The notes under the pieces: model-generated
What the model saw: only the letters and a program-made list of their open reading frames with translations
Database searches by the model: none
Told to the model about the DNA's origin: nothing
Part shown: piece after piece, positions 45,163 through 54,892 of the stretch
Layout of the letters: each line of letters begins with the position of its first letter
Position numbering within the stretch: position 1 is the first letter of the stretch
Source of the DNA: Paraconiothyrium sp. Pb-2020
Taxonomy: Eukaryota; Ascomycota; Dothideomycetes; Pleosporales; Didymosphaeriaceae
Reading direction: 5' to 3'
DNA length: 64,000 bases
Assembly (NCBI GenBank): GCA_022419385.1
Contig: JAJUBI010000002.1
Coordinates: 930,001 to 994,000 of the forward strand
Made by a program: the position numbers and the translations under genes

Positions 45163-45676
45163 AGAGGCGCCAAAGTAGGGTGACTGGCTGAAGCGGTTGA
45201 AGTTCGCAATTTTCCAGAGCTTTCTAGATAGAGCAAAGCATAAATCTGAAAGTTTCCTTTACGGTGGACGCTGAGGTCCTGCTATGATGTGTGGATCGTA
45301 GCAAGTAGATTCGCGTGAAGCCCTTCTGAGCTTAGAGACCGACCCATATGAGGATGGACTTCTCATAACCCGGACAGCCTTTGGGGGGAGTTCGAATCAT
45401 TGACTTGTCTACATAGCTGCGTCTATGTGTCTCCTGACGTATGTAGGTACCAGAGGCATTCGACCAATTTTCAGGTGAAGTTAGCTCCACTCCAAGGCGT
45501 CTTCAACCAGTCGGTTCTCGTATCCAAGAAAGCACTGAACTCCAGAAATTCTTCCTCTGCAAAGCTACGTAGAGCCAACGTCATTGCGAATGTGGTGATT
45601 GAAGACGCAGTATGGACTAGACTTAGTCCGGTTGAACGGCTTTCTAAAGGCCTTCCGGGGTATCCATAGTAAATGT
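45163..45676. other. Intergenic region between convergent genes
   Basis: About 510 nt between a plus-strand stop and the DPH2 stop. No gene. A ttcgaatc string near 45390 is not part of a tRNA (see rejected items). Confidence 0.5.
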
Positions 45677-47425
45677 TTAATGCACTCTATCCTCCTCACC
45701 AACGACATACCCCCTCGCAATCCCACTCCTGCCTTCCTCCATCTTCGCCGCGTTCCCGTTTACTACCTCCTTCTCCTCTTCGTCCCTGTAGTCGCTTCCC
45801 AAGCCTTGCCACGTCCTCTTCTCACGCAAGAACTCGGCACCTGGCGATACTATTCCCCCAATCTGTGCTAAATCGCCGTTCGCACGCTTTGTCAACGCAG
45901 TACTGGCAGGCGCACGCTTGCCATCTTGTATCTGAGCCTTGGACTGACCATTGACCTTGGACATGGTAGTACGCATAGGCCGTGAGTGTGACACATAACG
46001 ACCAGTCCTTAGATCAAACTCCGGCGGCGCGGATTCCTCTTCAGAGTTATACTCCCCATCCGCACCCTCTTCACCGTTTGCCGCTTCCTCTTCGCCCTTA
46101 GACTTCTCACTACCAACATTCATAGGCCCCTCCGGCCTCTCTTTCTCCCCATCCAAAACATTCTGGAAGTCCGCCTCCCACTCCCCCGTCCACACCCTAC
46201 TCTCATCACTTTGCAGCGCTATCCCCAGCTCAAAGGGCGTTATCAATGGCTTCCAAAACTCTTTGCTCTCAATCAGACTGCTCTCCCAACATCCAATGAC
46301 CACCCAGCCACCCACCTCGCTAAAGTTTGCAACCTTTGCAGCATTAACCTTGCCGACGACAAAGGTGTATGCTTTCTTTCCCGCAGCAGCGATTTGCTTC
46401 TGCACGTGTGAAAGAATGTGCATGTAGTTCTTCACGCTGAGGGTGTTGATTAGGATGCCGAAGACGGACGCGGAGGAGAGGGAGGTAAGGAGTGCGTAGC
46501 GGCGGCGGAGAGCGAGTGATGTTGAGGCAAGGACTGCGGATGGTGTAGGACTGTCAGTGGGGTATATAGATGTTGATGCGACGCGGGAGGAAAGGGTGAG
46601 GAGGAGGGAGGGCGGTGGGTCGGAGATGTGGAAGAGGTCGTAGCCGCGAAGGGCGTCTTTTGAGCCTTCCGCTTCCGCTGGGATCGTCCGATTTGGTAAG
46701 AGACTGCTTGGATTATGCACGATTTGGGTCGCGAACACATTTGTGTAGCCGTCGTCGCGGAGGCGAGCGTGGAGCGTGGGTATGTGGTGAGAGTAAGGAA
46801 TGTCCGCCATGAGGATGAGCTTCTTGTCCTTTTCCGGATGCGTTTGCTTGAATGTCGATATTACCGGTTCCAAATCTAGTTCACGCTCCGTGAAGACGTA
46901 TATAACCGGTAATCTTGAGGGCGGAGAAAGGCAGGATCGTCCGTAGTGCACGACAACGTCCGCATCGACGTGTTCCGCTGCGACCTCGTCAACGCAGCAT
47001 GCACCGTACGACGTGTCAGCCAGTATGAACAACCTCTCTTCCTCTTCGACATCTGGCTTCCCGTTTATGTCCAGTTTTTCCAGCTTCTCTGCGACGTCAT
47101 TGCTTCCTGTCGTAGCGTTCGCATTAACGCCTGAGCCTGTCACGCCCTCATCCTTTCTCTCGCGCGCAATCCTCAATCCCTTCGCCAATCCCTCGTACAG
47201 CCTCGGTGCATCCACTAACATCCGATCTGGAAACTGTAGAGCGATCCTCTTCCATCTTCCTTCTCTGATGTCCTTCACCGTACGCTCAATCTCATATGTG
47301 AGCGCGATCTGCTCATGGTTCAGCCTGGGTAAACTCGAGGTATCGACCGTAGGCGTAGGATCTTCGAAGACGTGTGTATCAGGGGTAGACAGGACGGGCG
47401 CGGTTGTGGGGGCGTGCGCGGCCAT
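45677..47425 (-). CDS. DPH2: Diphthamide biosynthesis protein 2
   Basis: 582 aa, single exon, start MAAHAPTTAPVLS. Dph2 pairs with Dph1 in a non-classical radical-SAM complex carrying 4Fe-4S clusters. The complex moves the 3-amino-3-carboxypropyl group of SAM onto a histidine of translation factor eEF2, the first step of diphthamide synthesis in the cytosol. Family motifs: WKRIALQFPDRML, FILADTSYGACCVDEVAAEH, DVVVHYGRSCLSPPSRLPVIYVF, then FGILINTLSVKNY, YTFVVGKVNAAKVANF and GCWESSLIESKEFWKPLITPFEL, and the conserved C terminus EGRSGIARGY. The Cys residues in GACC, SC and GC fit cluster ligands. A disordered acidic insert (about 430-500) separates the core from the tail. The frame is intact. 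Confidence 0.94.
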   Translation of the reverse strand: MAAHAPTTAPVLSTPDTHVFEDPTPTVDTSSLPRLNHEQIALTYEIERTVKDIREGRWKRIALQFPDRMLVDAPRLYEGLAKGLRIARERKDEGVTGSGVNANATTGSNDVAEKLEKLDINGKPDVEEEERLFILADTSYGACCVDEVAAEHVDADVVVHYGRSCLSPPSRLPVIYVFTERELDLEPVISTFKQTHPEKDKKLILMADIPYSHHIPTLHARLRDDGYTNVFATQIVHNPSSLLPNRTIPAEAEGSKDALRGYDLFHISDPPPSLLLTLSSRVASTSIYPTDSPTPSAVLASTSLALRRRYALLTSLSSASVFGILINTLSVKNYMHILSHVQKQIAAAGKKAYTFVVGKVNAAKVANFSEVGGWVVIGCWESSLIESKEFWKPLITPFELGIALQSDESRVWTGEWEADFQNVLDGEKERPEGPMNVGSEKSKGEEEAANGEEGADGEYNSEEESAPPEFDLRTGRYVSHSRPMRTTMSKVNGQSKAQIQDGKRAPASTALTKRANGDLAQIGGIVSPGAEFLREKRTWQGLGSDYRDEEEKEVVNGNAAKMEEGRSGIARGYVVGEEDRVH

Positions 47426-47793
47426 TATGTGTTGTAAAATGCGAATTCTTGGAAACTTCGGTGTTTGGCGGGGTCGAAACTTTTTGGTCGCGCGTACCGG
47501 TAGTGGCGGGGCAGAATGTCATCCGAGTGAGGTCGACGCGTTAGTCAGCGAAAAAGGACTACAACTGAGTCAGTGGACATTGCGACTTCATTTTTTGTAC
47601 CATTTGTTGGTTCGGAAATGCTACGACCATTTCAACAGTAGTAAACCATTGGGCATTGTTTCTTCGACCTGTTTCGAGACTTGGTCCTGGATACAGCCGT
47701 GAAATTTCTTTTATCCATACAACGGCCCTGAAAGTCAAGAGAACCAAAGCAATTGTTCTTGAGCTTGTACTACCGCGGAATATCAAGCTCTCA
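47426..47793. promoter_or_regulatory. DPH2 promoter region / 3' end of the secreted-protein gene
   Basis: 368 nt between two minus-strand genes. No specific site is recognised. Confidence 0.4.
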
Positions 47794-48690
47794 TTATCCC
47801 TTCCAGAACAGTTTGAGGACGCTACGTCTAGCAGGAGCTTTTGCCTTCCCCACACCCTGAGCCGCAACTTTATCCTTGCCGTTACCCTTGCCTTTCGCAT
47901 CATGTGTCGTGCCATTAGCAGGAGGGGATGGAGCACCAGAAGGTCTAAGGCAAAAAGGTTAATATGATCCATGGCATCGTAGGTGTTTCAGCTGTACTTA
48001 CAGATTTGGTGGCGAAGGAGGCGTAGTTGCACTGCCTTTACCCTTGCCCTTGCCCTTGGCGTCTGGAGGAGGAGAAGGAGCAGTGCCGTTGCTAAGAGGC
48101 GGTGGAGGAATAGTCCCGTTGGATGCTAGGGCGACGGGGTCAACGGGAGGTGGTGGTGGCTAAAACTAAGTCAATGTTCTCTCTCATATACTGAGTTCAT
48201 CCCGGTGACAACATACCAGAGCAACTGACTCGGCCGAGGGAGGCGGTGGGGGGGCGGTGCCGTTGCCAGAGATGGCGGCTGGAGTCAACGTCAGTGTTCT
48301 GTACAAGACCTCTCATCCTAACAATGACAACGTACTGGAGCACCGGATGGAGGTGGCGGCGGTGGAGCAGTCCCGTTTCCAGGGACCGGCGGAGCCGGAT
48401 CGTTCGTCTTGCCTACGGGAGCTAGAGGCGCAAGAGGAGGTGTAGGAGCCCCAGAGCTATCGACAATTAATTATCTTCTTCAGAAGAACCACACTGGTAT
48501 GACCTGTGTCATGGATCACATACGGAGGAGCAAGTGCTCCAGAAAGTGGCATCGGCAGCGCTCCAGTTGTAGCAGCTGACATAGCTACCGTAGAAGTCTG
48601 ACGCTTCGCGATGCCATTTGGAGCCTCAAAGTCGATAGCAAAGCCCTGCGCAAGCGCTAAGGCAGCACGAAGCATAACAACGACCTTCAT
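47794..48690 (-). CDS. Secreted Pro-rich protein with exon-encoded NGT-PPP repeats
   Basis: Five exons: 48690-48524, 48456 to about 48344, 48278-48217, 48159-48002, 47944-47794. Introns 1, 3 and 4 have GTATGT, GTATGT and GTAAGT donors and clean TAG acceptors. The N terminus (MKVVVMLRAALALAQG) is a signal peptide; AKRQ at about residues 32-35 is a likely Kex2 site. Each later exon carries one or two N-glycosylation sequons followed by proline: NGTAPPPPP, NGTAPPPPP, NGTIPPPPL with NGTAPSPPP, and NGTTHDAKGKG. Two Lys/Gly stretches (DAKGKGKGKG, DAKGKGNGKDK) occur near the end. The product should be an extracellular or wall glycoprotein of unknown role. Exon 2/3 is uncertain: the strong GTACGT donor at 48335 gives the wrong phase, and a weak GTGCTC donor at 48343 is needed to keep the frame. 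Confidence 0.65.
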
Positions 48691-49499
48691 TTTGCACAGG
48701 GTAAACAGAAAGTATCAAGTGAAACTGATACCTAAACAGACTGTAATGAAAAATGGAGCGTACACCACGCGAAAGGAGCAGAAGACCAGCTTCAAAATAA
48801 AAAACGTATAAAGTATGGTCGATTAGGTGATCGCCGACAAGCTGCTTAGCAAGATGAATGGTGGTGGTGAGGTGAAGCTTTTGTATTCTCTGCCTTAGCG
48901 TTCGTATCCATTGGTCCTAAGGCTACACTATATTTCCAATTGTGACATACGATGTTTGGCGTGCCGTGATGGCGTGCGGTTGTCTGTTCCCGAGCCCCAA
49001 ACCATGATAAACGACTTCCTGAGTAACAGCTTCTCGAACAGCATGAGCGACCTTGCGCGAGCTAGTCTGGCCACACATTCCAGTTACGGTAAGCAGAAGA
49101 TTTGAAAGTGTCATTTAGGCGGGGTCACTGTTGTTTCTAGACAAGATGGTGTGGTGGTGACAAGCCTGTGAGGTAAAGAAGCGGGTCGCGGCTTTATGCG
49201 AGATTGTGTATCGCGAGGGTTTCACAACAATAAGATTGGTAGAAACTGCGAAACACGGGAAGGGAACTAATGATAGACAGTTTGACACCAAGTATCTTTG
49301 GATGCTCAATCTATCAGAGGACTGGCAAGTCTCGATACGGTCGCAGGCATTGCGACCATGTCGGTTCAGGACGCCAGGCCTGAGGCAAAAGAAAATCCGA
49401 CCTAAACCGCGCTGCATACACCAACACAACGCCAACCTGACTATGCCGATCGACTCAAAGATCGAGTTCCGGAACGCCAATAAGCTCGTATCGTACCTG
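48691..49499. other. Intergenic region
   Basis: About 810 nt between the start of the secreted-protein gene and the end of the RSC9-like gene, both on the minus strand. Open frames are unsupported. The first part should be the secreted gene's promoter. Confidence 0.45.
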
Positions 49500-52400
49500 C
49501 TACGCATGACTGGTGACCTTTGTTACCCCGCCTTCAGCGATGGCTCTGAACAGCGGCCCCATGTAGTTCCTAAGCGTCAGATTATGCGCCATTACATAGC
49601 CAAGCTGTTCCTTCACAGGTGTGAAGACTCTCGGCACCCAACCAGCAGCTCTTGCTTCCTGCTCGTCTTGCTCGTCTTTCAGGATGTCTCGATCTCTGTT
49701 CTCCCTCGCCGCGTCGCTCAGCCTTGGCTTCTTCCCGCCAGTGGTTCGTCGGTGATCTGGACTTGATTCGCTGAAGGTGCGTTTGTGCGTAGGCGAATCG
49801 GGAATCTCGTGTATGGACGAGGGCGGTGGAAGCTTTCCAAGTTGGCGCGCAAGGTTTCGAAGGACTAGAATGGATGACAGTGGGAGGCCTGCAGCATCAC
49901 TCGTCTCATCAGTTACTGTGTTATAGTACCTAAAATTGGGTGCAGGGGTTTGAGCGGGCATCTGAGCTGTCGGGACAGGCCGGTCACCATGTCCGTATTT
50001 GTCGTTATGCCTTGCCCCCATGCCCAAGCTGCCCAGGCCCACAGGCTGGCTGAATTGAGGCTGAAAGTTCTCATGGCGGACTTGTGCGGAAGTTGTGAGT
50101 GGCGCGGAGTTCGATGGCGTACGGTTATGCTTGGCGTGGATGGCGTGTAGAAGACCAGTATCAGGGAGATGCGTCTTGATGTGCTGGCCCGCGTCATAAG
50201 CAGACTCTGTGCCGTCAGGGTTGAAATGTGTGCATCCCCCCCAATGGCAGAAGTATTTCGTTGTCTTGGAAGTGCTGATCGCATCACCATTTTCCATGTT
50301 GATGTCGGGCTTTTGCTCTAACAACCACTTTCCGGACTCGTCGCGCGGTACTTTGAAATGCGAAGACACCACATGTTCCCACATGGCTTTGACTCCAGAT
50401 GTGAACTCACCGCATTCGATCTTTGCTGTCGAGTGCTTGCTGTCTGAGACGCCATTCAACAGGCTTGGCGGATGCCAGCAGCAGCGCAGATAGGGTTTCT
50501 TGGTCGCAGGATCCACCGGAACTAAGCGAGGGCGTATACCCTTAATCGTGTACTTCGGTGGACTGGTTGTCGTGATTACTTGCGCCTGGGCACCCACGAA
50601 GGTTGTGGACACATTCGTAATGAAGTCCTTCGCCGGCATGAGCTGTTTGTAAGATGTATTGGTCGTCATCATTTCTGAGAAGGCTGCGTTGTACGCAGTC
50701 CATAGCTGTATCTGGGTGATCTCGCCTGTGGGGTCTTCTTCGTAGCACGTTCGTAGCCACTATGAACTGCGTTCCGGCTCGTCGAGAGCGACCAGCTGTT
50801 CTATTATGGCAGAAGACAGCTTGGGCGCGTCATCCGCATGCGAAGAGGATTTTGAAGTCTTTGGGGTATTCCGGCGCTCTTCGAAAGCTTGGGCGCCAAA
50901 TTGAAGCAGTCGGACCAGTTGGCTCACGAGTACTTCGACATCTATCTCATCGACGAGTATCTGGACGTTATCTGCGAAGCCAGTGAATATATAAAGGAAA
51001 TCCAGGCATGCAATCCGAAGTTCCTCGTCTTCAACGAGTAGCCAGTCACAGATGGACTTGAGGATTTTTGTGGACGCACCAGTGAGCTTGTTGGTAGCCT
51101 CGAGGTTCATGGCAATCCGACCTAGGGCCCTTAATGATGTTATGATCTTTCCACGATCATCACAATCAATGTGAGCAAGTAACGATTGGTATAAGGGACT
51201 CTGTGCTTCCAGATACCAGAACTTTGTTGTTTGCTCCGCGATCTCCAATGCATAATGCTGCAACTCGTTCGCTGTGGGATGGTTTGGCAGATTCAGGAGG
51301 ATCACAAGCAAATCTTTCGTTAATGGTATTGTTGAAACAAGGAAGGCGTTTTCCTGGAGCATAACCATATTTCGTAAGATAAGAGCTGCTTCGTTGATCA
51401 TATTGAGAGACTTCGCATCTTCGTCCGGCAATAGATCGTCTCGCCTGTCCAGGGTCTGCAGCGATTGTATCCGCCGCAAAAGGTCTTTGGTCCCGCTAAG
51501 GCCGTCCAGAACGTTTACTTGGTCAAGATCTTTCTCAACATACGATATCTCCCATTGGACGTCGTAGTACAAAGACGCAGCTTGTATGATCTTTTCAATG
51601 AGTGCCTCAGCTAAACCAGGAAACTGGTCAAAGCGATACTTGTCACCACGTTCGTGCGAAATTTTGACCAGATGGTGCAAAGCATAAGCCTCCTCTTCGG
51701 GCTCCTTTGACTGTAGCGCATGCAAGGCCCTAATGTATATGTTTGGGCCAGGAAAGCCCGTGCCAGGGAGCATCATACCCTTAAGCGGCACAGGCCTGTT
51801 CTTCCTGTTGACGATGTACTTTCTCTTTAATTGATTGAAGTATTCAGGATTGTTCGACGGTGTGTTCACGGGTTTCATATTCGAAGGGGCATTTGTCCGC
51901 GGCTCGTAATTGGCGATAGTCATAGCAGCTCCGCTGGTCCCGTAGACGCCATTGGGCTGAGGCGAGTTGACATTGCCAGTGGATTGGCGAGTCTCTCGTC
52001 GCGACACCTCTGGCTGGAAGAGGACACGCTGCGGTGGAGCATGGCGCAGAGCTGGCACACTGTTAGTGAAGGACCATGTTCTTGTCAAGGGTCACGTACA
52101 ACGCCGCCCCAGACTTCCTGGGTCGTCCACGTCCATCTTGTTTTCGCGCGGAGTCTTCTCTTCACCGTCACCTTCCGAATCTTCAGAATCCTCGTCGCCA
52201 CGCAATCGTTCTGTTTCCCTGCTAAGAGGACGGAAGTAATTCTCGGTGGTACGGGTTAATAGGTCGCCGCCTTTTGCAGACACGTCCTCTAGAATCTCCT
52301 TGGGTGGTGGTTCGCGCTTGTGAATAGTCGATATCTCGTAGGCACTGCAAAATGTCAGGCGCTTGCGCGCAACAAGTGAAGTGTAGCGTACGCAAGATTC

Positions 52401-52767
52401 TTGTAGTATGCTGTCTTGACCAAGAACGCTTGTGTGGTCAGGTTCGCGCTGCCAGGGAGGAACTCGCCCGCCAGACGTCGCCAGGCAAGCTTATTGCCCT
52501 TGGTATCCGAAACCTTGTCGTAGCCACCCTCGTCGATGACGCGCTTGTATAGGCGCAATAGGTCGATATGGCGACTGCCGATCTTAGGTTCGCGGTCGAG
52601 GATGGTCCTACGCGATCACGATCAGCACGGTTGCGCCCTGCAACGACGCGCAAACGGGGCACGAACCCTCTTTTCTCGTGGTATTCTGCTAATTTGTCTA
52701 GGAACTCTTCATATTCAGTGGTGCGCTCGACGGATTCTTCGCGCGGCTGTTTGTCCTTGGGCGCCAT
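49500..52767 (-). CDS. RSC9: RSC/SWI-SNF subunit Rsc9 (ARID2-like), interrupted by an in-frame TAG
   Basis: Exons: 52767-52667, 52607-52392, 52344-52100, 52051-49500; introns of 59, 47 and 48 nt. The total of 3,114 nt gives 1,037 aa if the stop is read. Start MAPKDKQPREES. An ARID DNA-binding domain spans the first two splices (EYEEFLDKLAEYHEKRG, REPKIGSRHIDLLRLYKRV, GGYDKV, WRRLAGEFL). The helical armadillo-like middle runs from KGMMLPGTGFPGPN to LVALDEPERSS. TAG at 50762-50760 follows directly, and the same frame then resumes with the RFX-type winged-helix start WLRTCYEEDPTGEITQ and a C2H2-like zinc finger region (CHWGGCTHF, HIKTHLP). All other conserved segments are intact. Rsc9 helps target the RSC remodeler to promoters. 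With the stop, the product is 617 aa and lacks the RFX and zinc-finger parts. Cause: nonsense mutation, base error, readthrough or editing. Confidence 0.85.
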
Positions 52768-53107
52768 GTAGGGCACGCCTTCCTAGGGGCTTGCACCTTG
52801 CACTTGCTGAGGCATTAAAGGGTCGCGACAGGGGCTGTATGCGCAATTGCTCGTACGGGAAGCTCGCGGGTGATTGCGCGTGGCGCGTTCGCGATGGTGA
52901 TGAACATCAGAATGCGAGCCCTAAAGTTCCGCCTAGCCTGGGTGTGCACGGGCCATTGTTCACGTGATCAGCTTCCTTCCTTCTGTGAGTTGTGCAGCAT
53001 TCCTCAACGTTCTTCAACAACGCTCACTCTCTCACATCTGAGATGGATAGCACACTCAGAAGAGTTTTCATTATTGATCGCATACTAACCCCGGACTTAC
53101 CTCAAAC
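52768..53107. promoter_or_regulatory. Bidirectional promoter region
   Basis: 340 nt between the divergent starts of RSC9 (-) and the gene at 53108 (+). No specific site is recognised. Confidence 0.4.
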
Positions 53108-54647
53108 ATGCTCACTTTCGATTTAGTAGCCCTACACACCCAGGATGTATTGGCAGGAGCACCCCCGCCAACAGGAGGCTGGTCGAAGCTGACGAACGCG
53201 CTCGTGGTCGTCTTTGATACATTTCGCTCCCTTGGGGAACCTTCTGTGATTATGAAGATATTGCAAGCATCGCAAGTGTTGGTAAGCATGGCAGCAGAGC
53301 GTCTCCGGCATATTGCAAGCTACCGACGCTAATTGAGCGGACCAGTACGATATACCGCTTCAGGACCTGATCGAACGCGGAAGGCCCATCGTGGAGAAGC
53401 TACATCGTCAAGGTATCGATGTGTCGAACGAGGCGGCCCAGCTACCCATCTCTGGCATGGCCAGCACCCCGTCTCTAGCGTTCAGATACAACTTGCCAGA
53501 AGCCAACAAGGTGACATTGATGCATGCAGTAGCTAGGAGACTATCTGACCAGATGGTTCAGGTTTGCCGCATTCAGCTTAAGTTCGCATCGCCCCAGGAC
53601 TTCGATGTTGCCTATGACCATGTTCGTGAACTGGGTCTGTGGTTCACGCCAACACAGAAGTCACGCTCCACGGCGCTTCCTACATCAATGCAGCGCAGTG
53701 GTCCAGCTTGCCCACCTTCTCATTTATCGGAGGTTACTGAAAGACCTGATACCGCTTTGGCATATTCTTCGGCACCCAATCAGACCCTGAAAGATGTAGC
53801 AACCGGACTACGCCCATCGACTGCTTCAGTCTTCAATCCTAGCTCCACAGCAAGCTCTCGACGACCTGATTCAGCTGCATCCTTGTCAACTTATGAGCCG
53901 GTCGCCCGTCCCCAGTTTTCAACTCGTCCAGATACTGCAAACTCCATCATTTCGAGCGACCTTCCTCCTCGGCGTGAGCTTCCTTTCGAGCGACTAGATA
54001 CAGCAGACTCAACTAGCACCAGGCCCGGAAGCCGACCACTCAGCGCAGCGATGGGCCCGCCTGCGATGCCTGCTTCTAAATTTGCTGTTACAAAAAGGCC
54101 AGGTTCGAGAAAAGGGAGCAGCCACGGCACGGAGCTTACTCCTCTGCGGAAGCCGACATACATCAGCAAGACCTTCACGGGCCAAGCATCGAAGCTGAGA
54201 GCTGAAGCAGGGGCCAGTCTGAATGCTAGAGAAACAATGCGTCCACAATCTGCAGTTACTCAGAGCAAGTACACAGCCATGCAGCAGATGTTGAGCTCCG
54301 CTCCGGTTTTGACACCGACCATCCCAAGACCAGCAAGCAGCTACAACGCTCCAACTACGCATCTACTCAATCCCGTCACCGATAGCCATAGTCAGGCAGA
54401 TACGTTTGTTGCCCTTGCCACGCCTCCTGGATCCGATATAAACATGCTTGGCTCGAGCCCTCCGCAGAATAAGGGTAACAGTGAGCAGCACGCAGAAGAG
54501 CTTGCGACGTACGCGCAACAATCGAACGAAGCCCGCCTGAGCGAGCTCAACAACTTTATCTTCCAAAACCTACAAGACGATAACTTTCTCACACTGGTTG
54601 ATGATATGCAGCTGACCTGGGCGCGGATTGGGACAGGGCTGGAGTAG
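53108..54647 (+). CDS. Unrecognised protein with repeated R-P-x-[ST]-A motifs
   Basis: 491 aa from two exons, 53108-53281 and 53346-54647, with a 64-nt intron (GTAAGC...ACCAG) joining ASQVL to YDIPLQDL. The N-terminal 160 residues are compact and helical (TFDLVALHTQDVLAG, VIMKILQASQVL, VTLMHAVARRLSDQMVQV, DFDVAYDHVRELGLWFTP) and look like a folded domain I cannot name. Residues about 185-330 are disordered and carry a spaced short motif: ERPDTA, LRPSTA, RRPDSA, TRPDTA, ERLDTA, MRPQSA. The C terminus ends in another helical segment (ELNNFIFQNLQDDNFLTLVDDM). No TM or signal peptide. Divergent from RSC9 and convergent with the next gene. Probably intracellular. Confidence 0.7.
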
Positions 54648-54892
54648 CTCGAAAGACTACGACCTGCGATGGCTATATGTCAAAATGAGTCGTTCTCCAC
54701 GCATTTCCGTCATTTCTTTGGCAAACCAAGGCGATACTAATGACCATATTTGGGACGATGAGGACATTAATCTTAGCATCAGCATTCTTGTACGATAGTA
54801 TACATATCACATATCACATCGACGAAGTGAAGTCATAGTCAACAGGGCATAAAACTACTCAGCATGGTTCATTCAATTTCCCGTACACGAGA

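Noticed and set aside
45370..45410. ttcgaatc resembling a tRNA T-loop
   Set aside because: No pairing T-stem, no A-box at the right distance and no acceptor stem.
49206..49766. 186-codon plus-strand frame
   Set aside because: Starts in the intergenic gap and runs antisense into the RSC9 3' end; no recognisable motif.
50760..50820. Intron ending at CATAG to remove the RSC9 stop
   Set aside because: Candidate donors (GTCTTC, GTCGCT) are poor, and the removed segment includes conserved LVALDEPERS.
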